From contig NZ_BNCD01000004.1 in assembly GCF_014656295.1 (NCBI RefSeq), forward strand, positions 62,001 through 126,000: 64,000 nt of DNA, read 5' to 3'. The notes beneath the pieces are model-generated. The model saw only the letters and a list, made by a program, of their open reading frames with translations. It did not search any database and had not been told where the DNA came from. A program made the translations under genes and the position numbers. Below are positions 33,162 through 42,005 of the stretch, piece by piece. This DNA comes from Streptomyces sulfonofaciens. GTDB taxonomy: Bacteria > Actinomycetota > Actinomycetes > Streptomycetales > Streptomycetaceae. How positions within the stretch are numbered: the first letter of the stretch is position 1; each line of letters begins with the position of its first letter.

Positions 33162-36044
33162 ATGCGCCGCCGCACCCCACGTACCGCCCTCGGCGCCGTA
33201 TTCGGTGGGAAAGGCCGACTGCGCTCGGGAAGACCCCTCGGATCGCTCGGCACCACCGCTGTTCTTGTGATCACTCTGTGTCTCGGGGCCCCGGCAGGCC
33301 AGGCCGCCGCCGACGGTCCCGCGAACGGCGACTACTGCGCCGGCCAGTGCGCCGACATCCTGCCGCCGGGCGCGAACGGCAGCGCCACGCTCGCCGAGAT
33401 CCTGGCCAACCGGGTGTTCGGCACCCAGCCGGCACATGCCGACGACGAGCTCGGGCCGTACGATGCCCTGTCCTCCGGCTACCCGTCCCTGACCGATGAC
33501 ACACTCACGCAGTTCTTCAATGACTCGTCCTTCGGAGTCCCGGACGGCCAGGTGGCCTCCGTCACCCGCCCGCGCGACGACGTCACGATCACCCGGGACA
33601 GGAAGTTCGGCGTCCCGCACGTCCGGGGCACCACCCGCTACGGCACGGAGTTCGGGGCGGGCTACGCGGCCGGGCAGGACAGGCTCTGGCTGATCGACCT
33701 CTTCCGGCACATCGGGCGCGGCGAGCTGACCTCCTTCGCGGGCGGCGCCGCGGCCAACCAGGGCCTTGAGCAGCAGTTCTGGCCGCAGGCCCCGTACACC
33801 GAGCAGGACCTGCAGAGGCAGGTCGACTACATCAGGGAGCACGGCGGCGCGCGCGGCGCGCAGGCCATGACCGACGCCCAGGCATACATCGACGGCCTGA
33901 ACGCCTACCGGGTCAAGGCCAGATACGACCGCACCTTCCCCGGCGAGTACGACCTCACCGGCAAGATCGACCCCATCACCAACGCAGGCGAGATCGAGCC
34001 CTTCAGGATCACCGACATGATCGCGCTCGCCTCGGTGGTCGGCAGCCTGTTCGGCGGGGGCGGCGGCGGGGAGGTCGACGCGGCGCTCTCCCTGCTCGCC
34101 GCCCAGCAGAAGTACGGCGTCACGGACGGCACCCGCATCTGGGAGTCGTTCCGCGGGCGCAACGACCCCGAGGCCGTGCTGACCGTCCACGACGGCAGCT
34201 CCTTCCCGTACGCGGGCAGGCCGGACCAGCCGCGGGGCGAGGCGCTCCCCGACCCCGGCTCCGTCGAGGCGGAACCGCTGGTGTACGACCGCACGGGCTC
34301 CGCCGAGCAGGGCGCACGGCACAGGAAGGACCCCGTCGGGGCGAGCGCCGAGCTGAAACCGCTGCGGGGCCTCTTCGACCGCGGGGTGCTGCCCGCCGAC
34401 CTGTTCTCGCGGCAGGGCGACGCCAGTGCCGTCAAGGGCATGTCCAACGCGCTGCTCGTCTCCGGCGCGCACACCGCGAGCGGCCACCCGGTCGCCGTCT
34501 TCGGACCGCAGACCGGCTACTTCGCCCCGCAACTGCTGATGATGCAGGAGCTGCAGGGCCCCGGGATCAGCGCGCACGGCGTGTCGTTCGCCGGCATCGG
34601 CATGTACGTGGAGCTCGGCAGGGGCCAGGACTACGCCTGGTCGGCGACCACGGCGGCCCAGGACATCATCGACACCTATGCGGTGCGGCTGTGCGAGCCG
34701 GACGGCAGAGCGCCCACGAAGCAGTCCACCGGCTACCTCTACCACGGCACCTGCACCCCGATGGAGAAGCTGGAGCGGACCAACTCCTGGAAGCCGACGC
34801 TCGCGGACTCCACCGCCGCCGGCTCCTACCGGATGCAGGTCCTGCGGACGAACTACGGCATCGTGACGCACCGGGCCACCGTCGGGGGCAAGCCGGTGGC
34901 CTACACCCTGCTGCGCTCCACCTACCGCCACGAGGCCGACTCGATCATCGGCTTCCAGATGCTCAACGACCCGTCGTACGTCACCGACGCCAGGACCTTC
35001 GAGCAGGCCGCGGCGCACATCAACTACACCTTCAACTGGTTCTACGCGGACTCGCGCGACATCGCGTACTTCAACAGCGGCGCCAACCCGCAGCGCGCCC
35101 CCGGCGTCGACCCGTCCTTCCCGGTCGACGCGGAGCCGGCCTACGAGTGGAAGGACTTCGACCCGACCGACAACACCGCCGCCCGCACGCCCGACGCCCA
35201 GCACCCGAACTCCATCGACCAGGACTACTACATCTCCTGGAACAACAAGCAGGCCGAGGACTACTCCGCCGCCTCCTTCAGCTTCGGCGCCGTGCACCGC
35301 GCGGACCTGCTCGACGAACGGGTGCGGCGGCTCACCCGGCAGGGCGGGGTCACCAGGGCCGCGCTGACCCGGGCGATGGAGGACGCCGCGCTCACCGACC
35401 TGCGCGGTGAGCGGGTGCTGCCCGCACTGCTGAAGGTGCTGCGCAGCAAGCCGATCGACGATCCGGCCCTCGGCGCGGCCGTGCAGCGGCTGGAGTCCTG
35501 GCGGGACGACGGCGCACAGCGCAGGGAGACCTCCGCGGGCTCGCACCGCTACGCGCACGCCGACGCGGTGCGGATCATGGACGCCTGGTGGCCGAAGCTG
35601 GTGGAGGCGGAGTTCAGGCCGGGTCTCGGCGACCCCCTATGGAACGCGCTGACCAGGGATCTCACGGTCGACGAGTCCCCGTCGGCGAGCCACGGGCCCA
35701 CCGGAGGGCACGCGGGCTCCTCGTTCCAGTACGGATGGTGGGGATATGTCGACAAGGACATCCGGAAGGTGCTGGGAGAGCCCGTGGACGGACCGCTCGG
35801 GACGGCCTACTGCGGTGCCGGCGCGCTCGACGCCTGCCGCGACGCGCTGCTGACCAGCCTCGCCGAGGCCGCCGCGGAGCCCGCGACGACCGTGTACCCC
35901 GGCGATGACTCCTGTGACGCCGGCGACCAGTGGTGCTCGGACGCGATCATCCAGCGGCCGCTGGGCGGCATCGAGCACGACCCGATCCAGTGGCAGAACC
36001 GGCCGACGTACCAGCAGGTGGTGGAGTTCCCGGACCACAGGTAG
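33162..36044 (+). CDS. Secreted penicillin-acylase-family enzyme (Ntn hydrolase, S45)
   Basis: 960 residues from ATG 33162, with GGAGG seven bases upstream. A signal peptide ends near residue 50 (GQAAADG). The chain follows penicillin amidases: the N-terminal alpha region (DRKFGVPHVRGTTRYGTEFGAGYAAGQDR), then the cleavage site and nucleophile Ser about 428 in MSNALLVSG, then the beta subunit with FGPQTGYFAPQ and ELGRGQDYAWS and the C-terminal RQEV-like end. Family members cut side-chain amides of beta-lactams, acyl-homoserine lactones or lipopeptides; which applies here is not visible. A hairpin terminator follows directly, then a convergent gene. Confidence 0.88.
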   Translation: MRRRTPRTALGAVFGGKGRLRSGRPLGSLGTTAVLVITLCLGAPAGQAAADGPANGDYCAGQCADILPPGANGSATLAEILANRVFGTQPAHADDELGPYDALSSGYPSLTDDTLTQFFNDSSFGVPDGQVASVTRPRDDVTITRDRKFGVPHVRGTTRYGTEFGAGYAAGQDRLWLIDLFRHIGRGELTSFAGGAAANQGLEQQFWPQAPYTEQDLQRQVDYIREHGGARGAQAMTDAQAYIDGLNAYRVKARYDRTFPGEYDLTGKIDPITNAGEIEPFRITDMIALASVVGSLFGGGGGGEVDAALSLLAAQQKYGVTDGTRIWESFRGRNDPEAVLTVHDGSSFPYAGRPDQPRGEALPDPGSVEAEPLVYDRTGSAEQGARHRKDPVGASAELKPLRGLFDRGVLPADLFSRQGDASAVKGMSNALLVSGAHTASGHPVAVFGPQTGYFAPQLLMMQELQGPGISAHGVSFAGIGMYVELGRGQDYAWSATTAAQDIIDTYAVRLCEPDGRAPTKQSTGYLYHGTCTPMEKLERTNSWKPTLADSTAAGSYRMQVLRTNYGIVTHRATVGGKPVAYTLLRSTYRHEADSIIGFQMLNDPSYVTDARTFEQAAAHINYTFNWFYADSRDIAYFNSGANPQRAPGVDPSFPVDAEPAYEWKDFDPTDNTAARTPDAQHPNSIDQDYYISWNNKQAEDYSAASFSFGAVHRADLLDERVRRLTRQGGVTRAALTRAMEDAALTDLRGERVLPALLKVLRSKPIDDPALGAAVQRLESWRDDGAQRRETSAGSHRYAHADAVRIMDAWWPKLVEAEFRPGLGDPLWNALTRDLTVDESPSASHGPTGGHAGSSFQYGWWGYVDKDIRKVLGEPVDGPLGTAYCGAGALDACRDALLTSLAEAAAEPATTVYPGDDSCDAGDQWCSDAIIQRPLGGIEHDPIQWQNRPTYQQVVEFPDHR

Positions 36045-36069
36045 CGCGGCCCCGGGGACCGGGGCCGCG
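36045..36069. terminator. Bidirectional terminator between acylase and namZ
   Basis: CGCGGCCCCGG-GGA-CCGGGGCCGCG: perfect 11-bp stem, three-base loop, one base after the acylase stop. Convergent genes meet here. Confidence 0.85.
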
Positions 36070-36138
36070 GCGGTCCGCCGCCGCGTCCCGGTCCCGCGTC
36101 CCGGCCCCGTCCGCGGTGCGACCGGCGCCGCCGGGCTC

Positions 36139-37389
36139 CTACCGGTACAGCAGGTAGTGCCTGCGCACCGCGCGGAACGCCGACAGCTCGTCCTGCCAGG
36201 CCGCCACGATGTCGTCGGTGCCGGCGCCCGCGTCGACCATCGTGCGCACCAGGGTGCTGCCCGTCAGCCGGTCGATCGCGTTGTCCTCCCGCCAGCCGAA
36301 GCCGTCCCACACCTGCTTGGCGGTCACCAGCAGGCCGACCCCGGTGCGCACCGGGTCGTACGCGGCGCGGTCGTGCACGTGGATCTGCAGACCGCCCACC
36401 GTCTTGCCCTGGAACTTGCTGAACGTGGGCGCGAAGTAGGCCTCGCGGAAGTGGACGCCGGGCAGTTCGAGCGCGTTCGCGGCCTCGGCCCAGTGGCGGT
36501 CGACGCCGTCGGCGCCCAGCAGTTCGAAGGGCCGTGTGGTGCCGCGGCCCTCCGAGAGGAGGGTGCCCTCGAACATACAGGTCCCCGAGTAGACCAGGGC
36601 CGTGTCGGTGGTCGGCATGTTCGGGCTCGGCAGCACCCACGGCAGGCCGGACGCCTCGTAGAAGTCCGTGCGCTTCCAGCCCGTCATCAGCACGGTCTCC
36701 AGCGGCACCGGCTTGGCCAGGAACTCGCCGTTGTACAGCCGAGCCAGCTCCGCCACCGTCATCCCGTGCTGCTGCGCGATCGGCTTGCGGCCCACGAAGC
36801 TGGCGAACTCCTCGTGCAGCACGGGGCCGTACGCGTCGCGGCCGGTGGCCGGGTTGGGCCTGTCCAGCACGACGAAACGTTTACCCGCCAGCGCGGCGGC
36901 CTCCATGCAGTCGTACAGCGTCCAGATGTACGTGTAGAAACGGGCGCCCGCGTCCTGGATGTCGAAGACGACGGTGTCCACGCCGGACGTGGTGAAGATG
37001 TCGGCCAGCGGCTGCCCGCTGACCTGGTAGGTGTCGTAGACCGGCAGCCCGGTGGCCGGGTCGTCGTAGCGGCCCTCGGAGCCGCCCGCCTGGGCGGTGC
37101 CGCGGAAGCCGTGCTCGGGGCCGAAGACCGCGACCAGGTTCACCCGCCGGTCGGCGTGCATCACGTCCACGATGTGCCGGACGTCGCGCGTGACCCCCGT
37201 CGGGTTGGTGACGATGCCGACCTTCTGCCCGTCGAGCAGCGCGAAGCCGTCGTCGGCCAGCCGCTCGAAGCCGGTGCGCAGCCGCCGGCCGCCGGGGCCG
37301 TCGTCCGCCGCCGCGGGTGCGGCGCCGGCCGCCGTCGCGGCCACGGATGCCGCGGTGGCGGCGAGCAGGCTGCGTCTGTTCAGGTTCAT
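36139..37389 (-). CDS. namZ: Secreted exo-beta-N-acetylmuramidase (NamZ/DUF1343 family)
   Basis: 416 residues from ATG 37389. The N-terminus NLNRRSLLAATAAS is Tat-like, and cleavage near AAAADD puts the protein outside. The family motifs follow: VGIVTNPTGV, FGPEHGFRGT with the Glu thought to be catalytic, DIQDAGARFYTYIWTL, and LDRPNP. NamZ enzymes remove terminal MurNAc from cell-wall fragments, feeding peptidoglycan recycling. The gene stands alone, convergent with the acylase. Confidence 0.9.
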   Translation of the reverse strand: MNLNRRSLLAATAASVAATAAGAAPAAADDGPGGRRLRTGFERLADDGFALLDGQKVGIVTNPTGVTRDVRHIVDVMHADRRVNLVAVFGPEHGFRGTAQAGGSEGRYDDPATGLPVYDTYQVSGQPLADIFTTSGVDTVVFDIQDAGARFYTYIWTLYDCMEAAALAGKRFVVLDRPNPATGRDAYGPVLHEEFASFVGRKPIAQQHGMTVAELARLYNGEFLAKPVPLETVLMTGWKRTDFYEASGLPWVLPSPNMPTTDTALVYSGTCMFEGTLLSEGRGTTRPFELLGADGVDRHWAEAANALELPGVHFREAYFAPTFSKFQGKTVGGLQIHVHDRAAYDPVRTGVGLLVTAKQVWDGFGWREDNAIDRLTGSTLVRTMVDAGAGTDDIVAAWQDELSAFRAVRRHYLLYR

Positions 37390-37565
37390 CAGGTGACCTC
37401 CGTACGGGACCGTGAGGGGACGTGATCGCCAAGCCGGTCCGCCCGCACGCTAGCGCGCCGGCTCCGCAGGGGGAACGAGGCGGGGCGGCCCGATCGCACC
37501 GCCCCCCTTCCCCAGCTCCTGACCGACCGCTTAGTCTGACCTCGCAGCCGAGTCGAGGGAGACCG

Positions 37566-38345
37566 ATGGTGGACACCCTGCAAGGGAGCCTGGACGGGAC
37601 GCGTGTGGTGGTGACGGGCGCGGGCGGCGGTATCGGGGCCGCCCTGGCGCGCTCCTTCGCCGCCGCGGGCGCACGGGTGGTCGTCAACGACCTGGACGCG
37701 GACAAGGCAGCCGCCGTCGCCGCAGAGTGCGGCGGCATCCCGGTGCCCGGCGACGCCTCCGCCACCGTGACCGACGCGCGCGACGCCCTGGGCGGGACGG
37801 TGGACGTCTACTGCGCCAACGCCGGCGTCGGCTCCGAGGGCAGCGAGGCCGCCCCCGAGGAGGTGTGGGCCAACGCCTGGGACGTGAACGTGATGGCGCA
37901 CGTGCGCGCCGCCCACGTCCTGCTGCCGGACTGGCTGGCCCGCGGCAGCGGCCGCTTCGTCTCCACGGTCTCCGCGGCGGGCCTGCTCACCATGGTCGGC
38001 GCCGCCCCGTACAGCGTCACCAAGCACGGCGCGTTCGCCTTCGCGGAGTGGCTCTCGCTGACCTACCGGCACCGCGGCGTCAAGGTCCACGCGATCTGCC
38101 CGCAGGGCGTGCGCACCGACATGCTCACCGCCGCCGGGTCGGCGGGCGAGCTGCTGCTGGCACCGACCGCCGTCGACCCGCAGGACGTCGCCGACGCGCT
38201 CTTCGCGGGCATCGCCGAGGACCGCTTCCTGATCCTGCCGCACCCGGAGGTCGCCGAGTACGTCCGGGCCCGCGCCGCCGAACCGGATCGCTGGCTGGAC
38301 GGTATGAACCGGCTCCACCAGAAGTGGGAGGCGAACGGCGCATGA
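37566..38345 (+). CDS. Short-chain dehydrogenase/reductase, first gene of acyl-CoA cluster
   Basis: 259 residues from ATG 37566, with GGGAGA upstream. Rossmann motif VTGAGGGIGAALARS with acidic end NDLDADK (NAD-preferring), CANAG, Ser in STVSAAG, and catalytic YSVTKHG. The stop overlaps the start of the acyl-CoA ligase gene by four bases (ATGA), so both are translated together. Context suggests a 3-hydroxyacyl-CoA or related step in an acyl-CoA pathway; LvaD of the levulinate pathway is an SDR of this kind. Confidence 0.9.
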   Translation: MVDTLQGSLDGTRVVVTGAGGGIGAALARSFAAAGARVVVNDLDADKAAAVAAECGGIPVPGDASATVTDARDALGGTVDVYCANAGVGSEGSEAAPEEVWANAWDVNVMAHVRAAHVLLPDWLARGSGRFVSTVSAAGLLTMVGAAPYSVTKHGAFAFAEWLSLTYRHRGVKVHAICPQGVRTDMLTAAGSAGELLLAPTAVDPQDVADALFAGIAEDRFLILPHPEVAEYVRARAAEPDRWLDGMNRLHQKWEANGA

Positions 38346-40057
38346 CCTCCTCGCACTACGCCGCCAAGCCCTGGCTCGGCGTCCTCAACGCCGCACAGCG
38401 CGCCCCGGTCGACCCGCCCGACTCGCTGCTGCACGCGTTCGCCGCCGCCGTCGGCGCGGCGCCCGAGCGCACCGCGCTCGCCTACTTCGACGGACGGCTC
38501 GGCTACCGCGAGACCGACGAGCTGAGCGACTCCGTCGCCGGCCACCTCGCGGCCCGCGGGCTGGTGCCCGGCGACCGGGTCGCGCTGATGCTCCAGAACA
38601 GCCCGCACTTCGTGATCGCCCTGCTCGGCGCCTGGAAGGCCGGAGCGGTCGTGGTCCCCGTCAACCCGATGTACAAGGCGGCCGAGGTCCGGCACGTGCT
38701 GACCGACGCGCAGGTGACGGCACTGGTCTGCGCCGACCGGGCCTTCGACGGCTATCTGCGCGAGGCCGCCGCGGGCACACCGGTGCGCATCGTGCTCACC
38801 GCCTGCGAGCGTGACCTGCAGAGCCGCGACGACCCGCGGGTGCTGTCCTTCGAGCGGCGCCCGGTGGCCGACGTCGCCGACGACCTGGTGGCCGTCGCAC
38901 GCGCAGGCCACCGGCCTCCGGCCACCCCCCTGCCCGGCCCCGGCGACACCGCCCTGATCAGCTACACCTCGGGCACCAGCGGCACCCCCAAGGGCGCCAC
39001 CAACACCCACGGCAACATCATGTACAACGTCGAGCGGCAGCGCACCGGCCAGGGCCTGCCCGCCGGCTCGGTGTACTTCGCGCTGGCCCCGCTCTTCCAC
39101 ATCACCGGCATGGTCTGCGAACTCGCCGCCGGTCTCACCAACGCCGGGACCCTGGTCCTCACCTACCGGTTCGAGCCGGGCACCGTCCTGGACGCGTTCG
39201 CCGAGCACCGGCCCGCGTACACCGTGGGCCCCGCCACCGCGTTCATGGCGCTCGCCGCCCACCCGGCCGTCAGCCGCGACCACTTCGCGTCGTTCTCGAC
39301 CATCTCCTCCGGCGGCGCCCCCCTGCCGCCGGCCCTGGTCGAGGCGTTCCGCCGCCGCTTCGGCCCCTACCTCCACAACGGCTACGGGCTGACCGAGTGC
39401 ACCGCGCCCTGCGCGTCCGTGCCACCCGGCCGCGAGGCCCCCGTCGACCCGGTCTCCGGCACGCTCGCCGTCGGTGTGCCGGGGCCCGACACGGTGGTGC
39501 GGATCGTCGACGACGCCGGACGCGAGGTGCCGTTCGGCGAGCACGGCGAGATCCTGGTGCGCGGCCCGCAGGTGGTGCCCGGCTACTGGCGCCGCCCCGA
39601 GGCCACCGGCGAGACCTTCCCGGACGGGGAGCTGCGCACCGGTGACATAGGTTTCATGGACGCCGACGGCTGGCTCTACGTGGTGGACCGCAAGAAGGAC
39701 ATGATCAACGCCTCCGGGTTCAAGGTCTGGCCCCGCGAGGTGGAGGACGTCCTCTACGGCCACCCCGCGGTCCGCGAGGCCGCGGTCGTGGGCGTGCCTG
39801 ACGGGTACCGCGGCGAGACGGTGCTGGCCTACGTGAGCCTGCGTCCGGGCGCCGCTGCGGACGCGGGCGAACTGGTCGCCCACTGCCGCGAGCGGCTCGC
39901 CGCGTTCAAGTACCCGCGGCGCGTCGAGATCCTGCCCGAACTGCCGAAGACCACTAGTGGGAAGATCCTCCGGCGGGAACTGCGTGACGCAGCCGTCCGC
40001 ACGCCGCAGGACGGGCGCGCGACGGAGCGGGCGGTACAGCGGCGCCCGGACGCTTGA
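38342..40057 (+). CDS. Acyl-CoA synthetase (AMP-forming)
   Basis: 571 residues from ATG 38342. It shows the complete ANL-family motifs: P-loop SYTSGTSGTPKGATNT, acyl pocket region NGYGLTECTAPC, hinge RTGDIGFMDADGWLYVVDRKKDMINASG, and the catalytic Lys in KTTSGKILRREL. It activates a carboxylic acid to its CoA thioester. The overlap with the SDR and TetR neighbours implies an operon. The acid substrate is unknown; the neighbouring kinase and dehydrogenase suggest a hydroxy or keto fatty acid. Confidence 0.92.
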   Translation: MTSSHYAAKPWLGVLNAAQRAPVDPPDSLLHAFAAAVGAAPERTALAYFDGRLGYRETDELSDSVAGHLAARGLVPGDRVALMLQNSPHFVIALLGAWKAGAVVVPVNPMYKAAEVRHVLTDAQVTALVCADRAFDGYLREAAAGTPVRIVLTACERDLQSRDDPRVLSFERRPVADVADDLVAVARAGHRPPATPLPGPGDTALISYTSGTSGTPKGATNTHGNIMYNVERQRTGQGLPAGSVYFALAPLFHITGMVCELAAGLTNAGTLVLTYRFEPGTVLDAFAEHRPAYTVGPATAFMALAAHPAVSRDHFASFSTISSGGAPLPPALVEAFRRRFGPYLHNGYGLTECTAPCASVPPGREAPVDPVSGTLAVGVPGPDTVVRIVDDAGREVPFGEHGEILVRGPQVVPGYWRRPEATGETFPDGELRTGDIGFMDADGWLYVVDRKKDMINASGFKVWPREVEDVLYGHPAVREAAVVGVPDGYRGETVLAYVSLRPGAAADAGELVAHCRERLAAFKYPRRVEILPELPKTTSGKILRRELRDAAVRTPQDGRATERAVQRRPDA

Positions 40058-40083
40058 GACGACACGGAAGGCAGGTGGCGGCA

Positions 40084-40677
40084 GTGCCCACAACGACGGA
40101 CGGCAACGGCGAACCCGTCCCTCAACGTCTGCTGGCGGCCGCCACCCGCCTGTTCGCCGACCGCGGCTACGACCGCACCTCCGTGCAGGAGATCGTCGAG
40201 ACGGCCGGCGTGACCAAGGGCGCGCTGTACCACTACTTCGGGTCCAAGGAGGATCTGCTCCAGGAGGTCTACGCGCGCGTCCTGCGCCTCCAGCAGGAGC
40301 GCCTCGACTCCTTCGCCGACGCCGACGCCCCGGTGGAGCGGCGGGTGCGGGACGCCGCGGCGGACGTCGTCGTCACCACCATCGACAACCTGGACGACGC
40401 GGCGATCTTCTTTCGCTCCATGCACCACCTCAGCCCGGAGAAGAACCGGCAGGTGCGGGCCGAGCGCCGCCGCTACCACGAGCGCTTCAGGGCCCTGATC
40501 GAGGAGGGCCAGCAGACCGGCGTCTTCTCCACCGCCACCCCCGCCGATCTGGTGGTCGACTACCACTTCGGCTCCGTCCACCACCTCTCCACCTGGTACC
40601 GCCCCGACGGGCCGCTCACCCCCCAGCAGGTCGCCGACCACCTGGCCGACCTGCTGCTGCGCGCGCTGCGGCCCTGA
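40084..40677 (+). CDS. TetR-family regulator inside the acyl-CoA cluster
   Basis: 197 residues from GTG 40084; GTG 40075 is an alternative, with GGAAGG close by. Helix-turn-helix: RLLAAATRLFADRGYDRTSV and VTKGALYHYFGSKEDLL. The C-terminal domain has HHLSPEKNRQVRAERRRYHE, seen in TetR regulators of fatty-acid catabolism. It ends the SDR-ligase operon and probably controls the whole cluster, including the kinase/dehydrogenase operon on the other strand with the palindrome at 43156-43173. Confidence 0.88.
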   Translation: MPTTTDGNGEPVPQRLLAAATRLFADRGYDRTSVQEIVETAGVTKGALYHYFGSKEDLLQEVYARVLRLQQERLDSFADADAPVERRVRDAAADVVVTTIDNLDDAAIFFRSMHHLSPEKNRQVRAERRRYHERFRALIEEGQQTGVFSTATPADLVVDYHFGSVHHLSTWYRPDGPLTPQQVADHLADLLLRALRP

Positions 40678-40714
40678 GGGCGCCCGGCAGGCCCCGCGGC
40701 ACCCGCTCGAACGG

Positions 40715-40760
40715 CCGGCGCGCGCCGCTCCCCAGCACGGTGGGGAGCGGCGCGCGCCGG
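40715..40760. terminator. Perfect 19-bp bidirectional terminator
   Basis: Arms at 40715-40733 and 40742-40760 are perfect complements over 19 bases (CCGGCGCGCGCCGCTCCCC) with an eight-base loop. It separates the TetR gene from the convergent acyl-CoA dehydrogenase. Confidence 0.9.
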
Positions 40761-40784
40761 GTCCGGGGCGTGCGGGGCCGCGGG

Positions 40785-41999
40785 TCAGCGGTAGGCGCGC
40801 AGCTCGCGGCGGGCCAGGGAGCGCTGGTGCACCTCGTCGGGGCCGTCGGCGAGCCGCAGGGTGCGCGCCGCCGCCCACAGCTCGGCCAGCGGGAAGTCCT
40901 GGCTGACGCCGCCCGCGCCGTGCAGTTGCACGGCGCGGTCCAGGATGTCGGCCACGGTGCGCGGTGTCGCGATCTTGATCGCCTGGATCTCGGTGTGCGC
41001 GCCCTTGTTGCCGACGGTGTCCATCAGCCAGGCTGTCTTGAGCACCAGCAGCCGCAACTGCTCGACCGCCACCCGGGCGTCCGCGATCCACTCCTGGACG
41101 ACGCCCTGCCCGGCCAGCGGCTTGCCGAACGCGGTACGGGACACGGCCCGCCGGCACATCAGCTCGATGGCGCGCTCGGCCATCCCGATCAGCCGCATGC
41201 AGTGGTGGATGCGGCCGGGGCCGAGGCGGGCCTGCGCGATGGCGAAGCCGCCGCCCTCCTCGCCGACCAGATTGCCCACCGGCACCCGCACCCCGTCGAA
41301 GACGACCTCGGCGTGCCCGCCGTGGTAGTGGTCCTCGTAGCCGTACACCCGCATGGCGCGGCGCACCGTCAGACCGGGAGCGTCCCGGGGCACCAGCACC
41401 ATGGACTGCTGGCGGCGGATGTCGGCGTGGCCGGGGTCGGTCTTGCCCATCACGATGAAGATCCGGCAGTCGGGGTTCATCGCGCCGGAGATGTACCACT
41501 TGCGGCCCGTGATGACGTACGAGTCCCCGTCCCGCTCGATACGTGTGGTGATGTTGGTGGCGTCCGAGGAGGCCACCTCCGGCTCGGTCATCGCGAAGGC
41601 GGAGCGGATCTCACCGGCGAGCAGCGGTTCGAGCCACTGCTTGCGCTGCTGCTCGTCGCCGAACTGCGCCAGCACCTCCATGTTGCCGGTGTCGGGCGCG
41701 GCGCAGTTCAGGGCGGTGGGGGCCAGTTGCGGGGAGCGGCCGGTCAGCTCGGCGAGCGGGGCGTACTGGAGGTTGCCAAGGCCCGCGCCGTAGCGCTCGT
41801 CGGGCAGGAAGAGGTTCCACAGGCCCTGCCTGCGGGCCTGCGCCTTCAGCTCGTCCACCACCGGCGGGGTCTGCCAGGGGGAGTCCAGCGCGGCGCGCTG
41901 CTCCTGCGCGACGGCCTCCGCCGGGTACACGTGCTCGGTCAGGAAGGCGAGCAGCCGTTCGCGGAGTTCCTCGGTGCGCGCGTCGAACGCGAAGTCCAT
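40785..41999 (-). CDS. Acyl-CoA dehydrogenase of the ACAD10/11 (LvaC-like) type
   Basis: 404 residues from ATG 41999. The fold motifs are present (FAMTEPEVASSDATNI, KWYISGAMNPDCRIF, AVSRTAFGKPL, LHGAGGVSQDFPLAEL) and the C-terminal RLADGPDEVHQRSLARREL is the mark of the ACAD10/ACAD11 group. In that group an APH-type kinase and a dehydrogenase domain act in succession: the kinase phosphorylates a 4-hydroxyacyl-CoA and the dehydrogenase-fold domain removes phosphate. Here the kinase is the next gene upstream in the same operon (gap of six bases), which is strong context. Confidence 0.88.
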   Translation of the reverse strand: MDFAFDARTEELRERLLAFLTEHVYPAEAVAQEQRAALDSPWQTPPVVDELKAQARRQGLWNLFLPDERYGAGLGNLQYAPLAELTGRSPQLAPTALNCAAPDTGNMEVLAQFGDEQQRKQWLEPLLAGEIRSAFAMTEPEVASSDATNITTRIERDGDSYVITGRKWYISGAMNPDCRIFIVMGKTDPGHADIRRQQSMVLVPRDAPGLTVRRAMRVYGYEDHYHGGHAEVVFDGVRVPVGNLVGEEGGGFAIAQARLGPGRIHHCMRLIGMAERAIELMCRRAVSRTAFGKPLAGQGVVQEWIADARVAVEQLRLLVLKTAWLMDTVGNKGAHTEIQAIKIATPRTVADILDRAVQLHGAGGVSQDFPLAELWAAARTLRLADGPDEVHQRSLARRELRAYR

Positions 42000-42005
42000 G
42001 GCCGG

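Noticed and set aside
37521..37540. GACCGACCGCTTAGTC upstream of the SDR as TetR site
   Set aside because: Only one arm resembles the 43156 palindrome (CCGACC); symmetry is weak, so it was not listed as an operator.
40054..40084. TTG 40054 as start of the TetR gene overlapping the ligase stop
   Set aside because: TTG start without a ribosome binding site; GTG 40075/40084 with GGAAGG/AGG are better supported.
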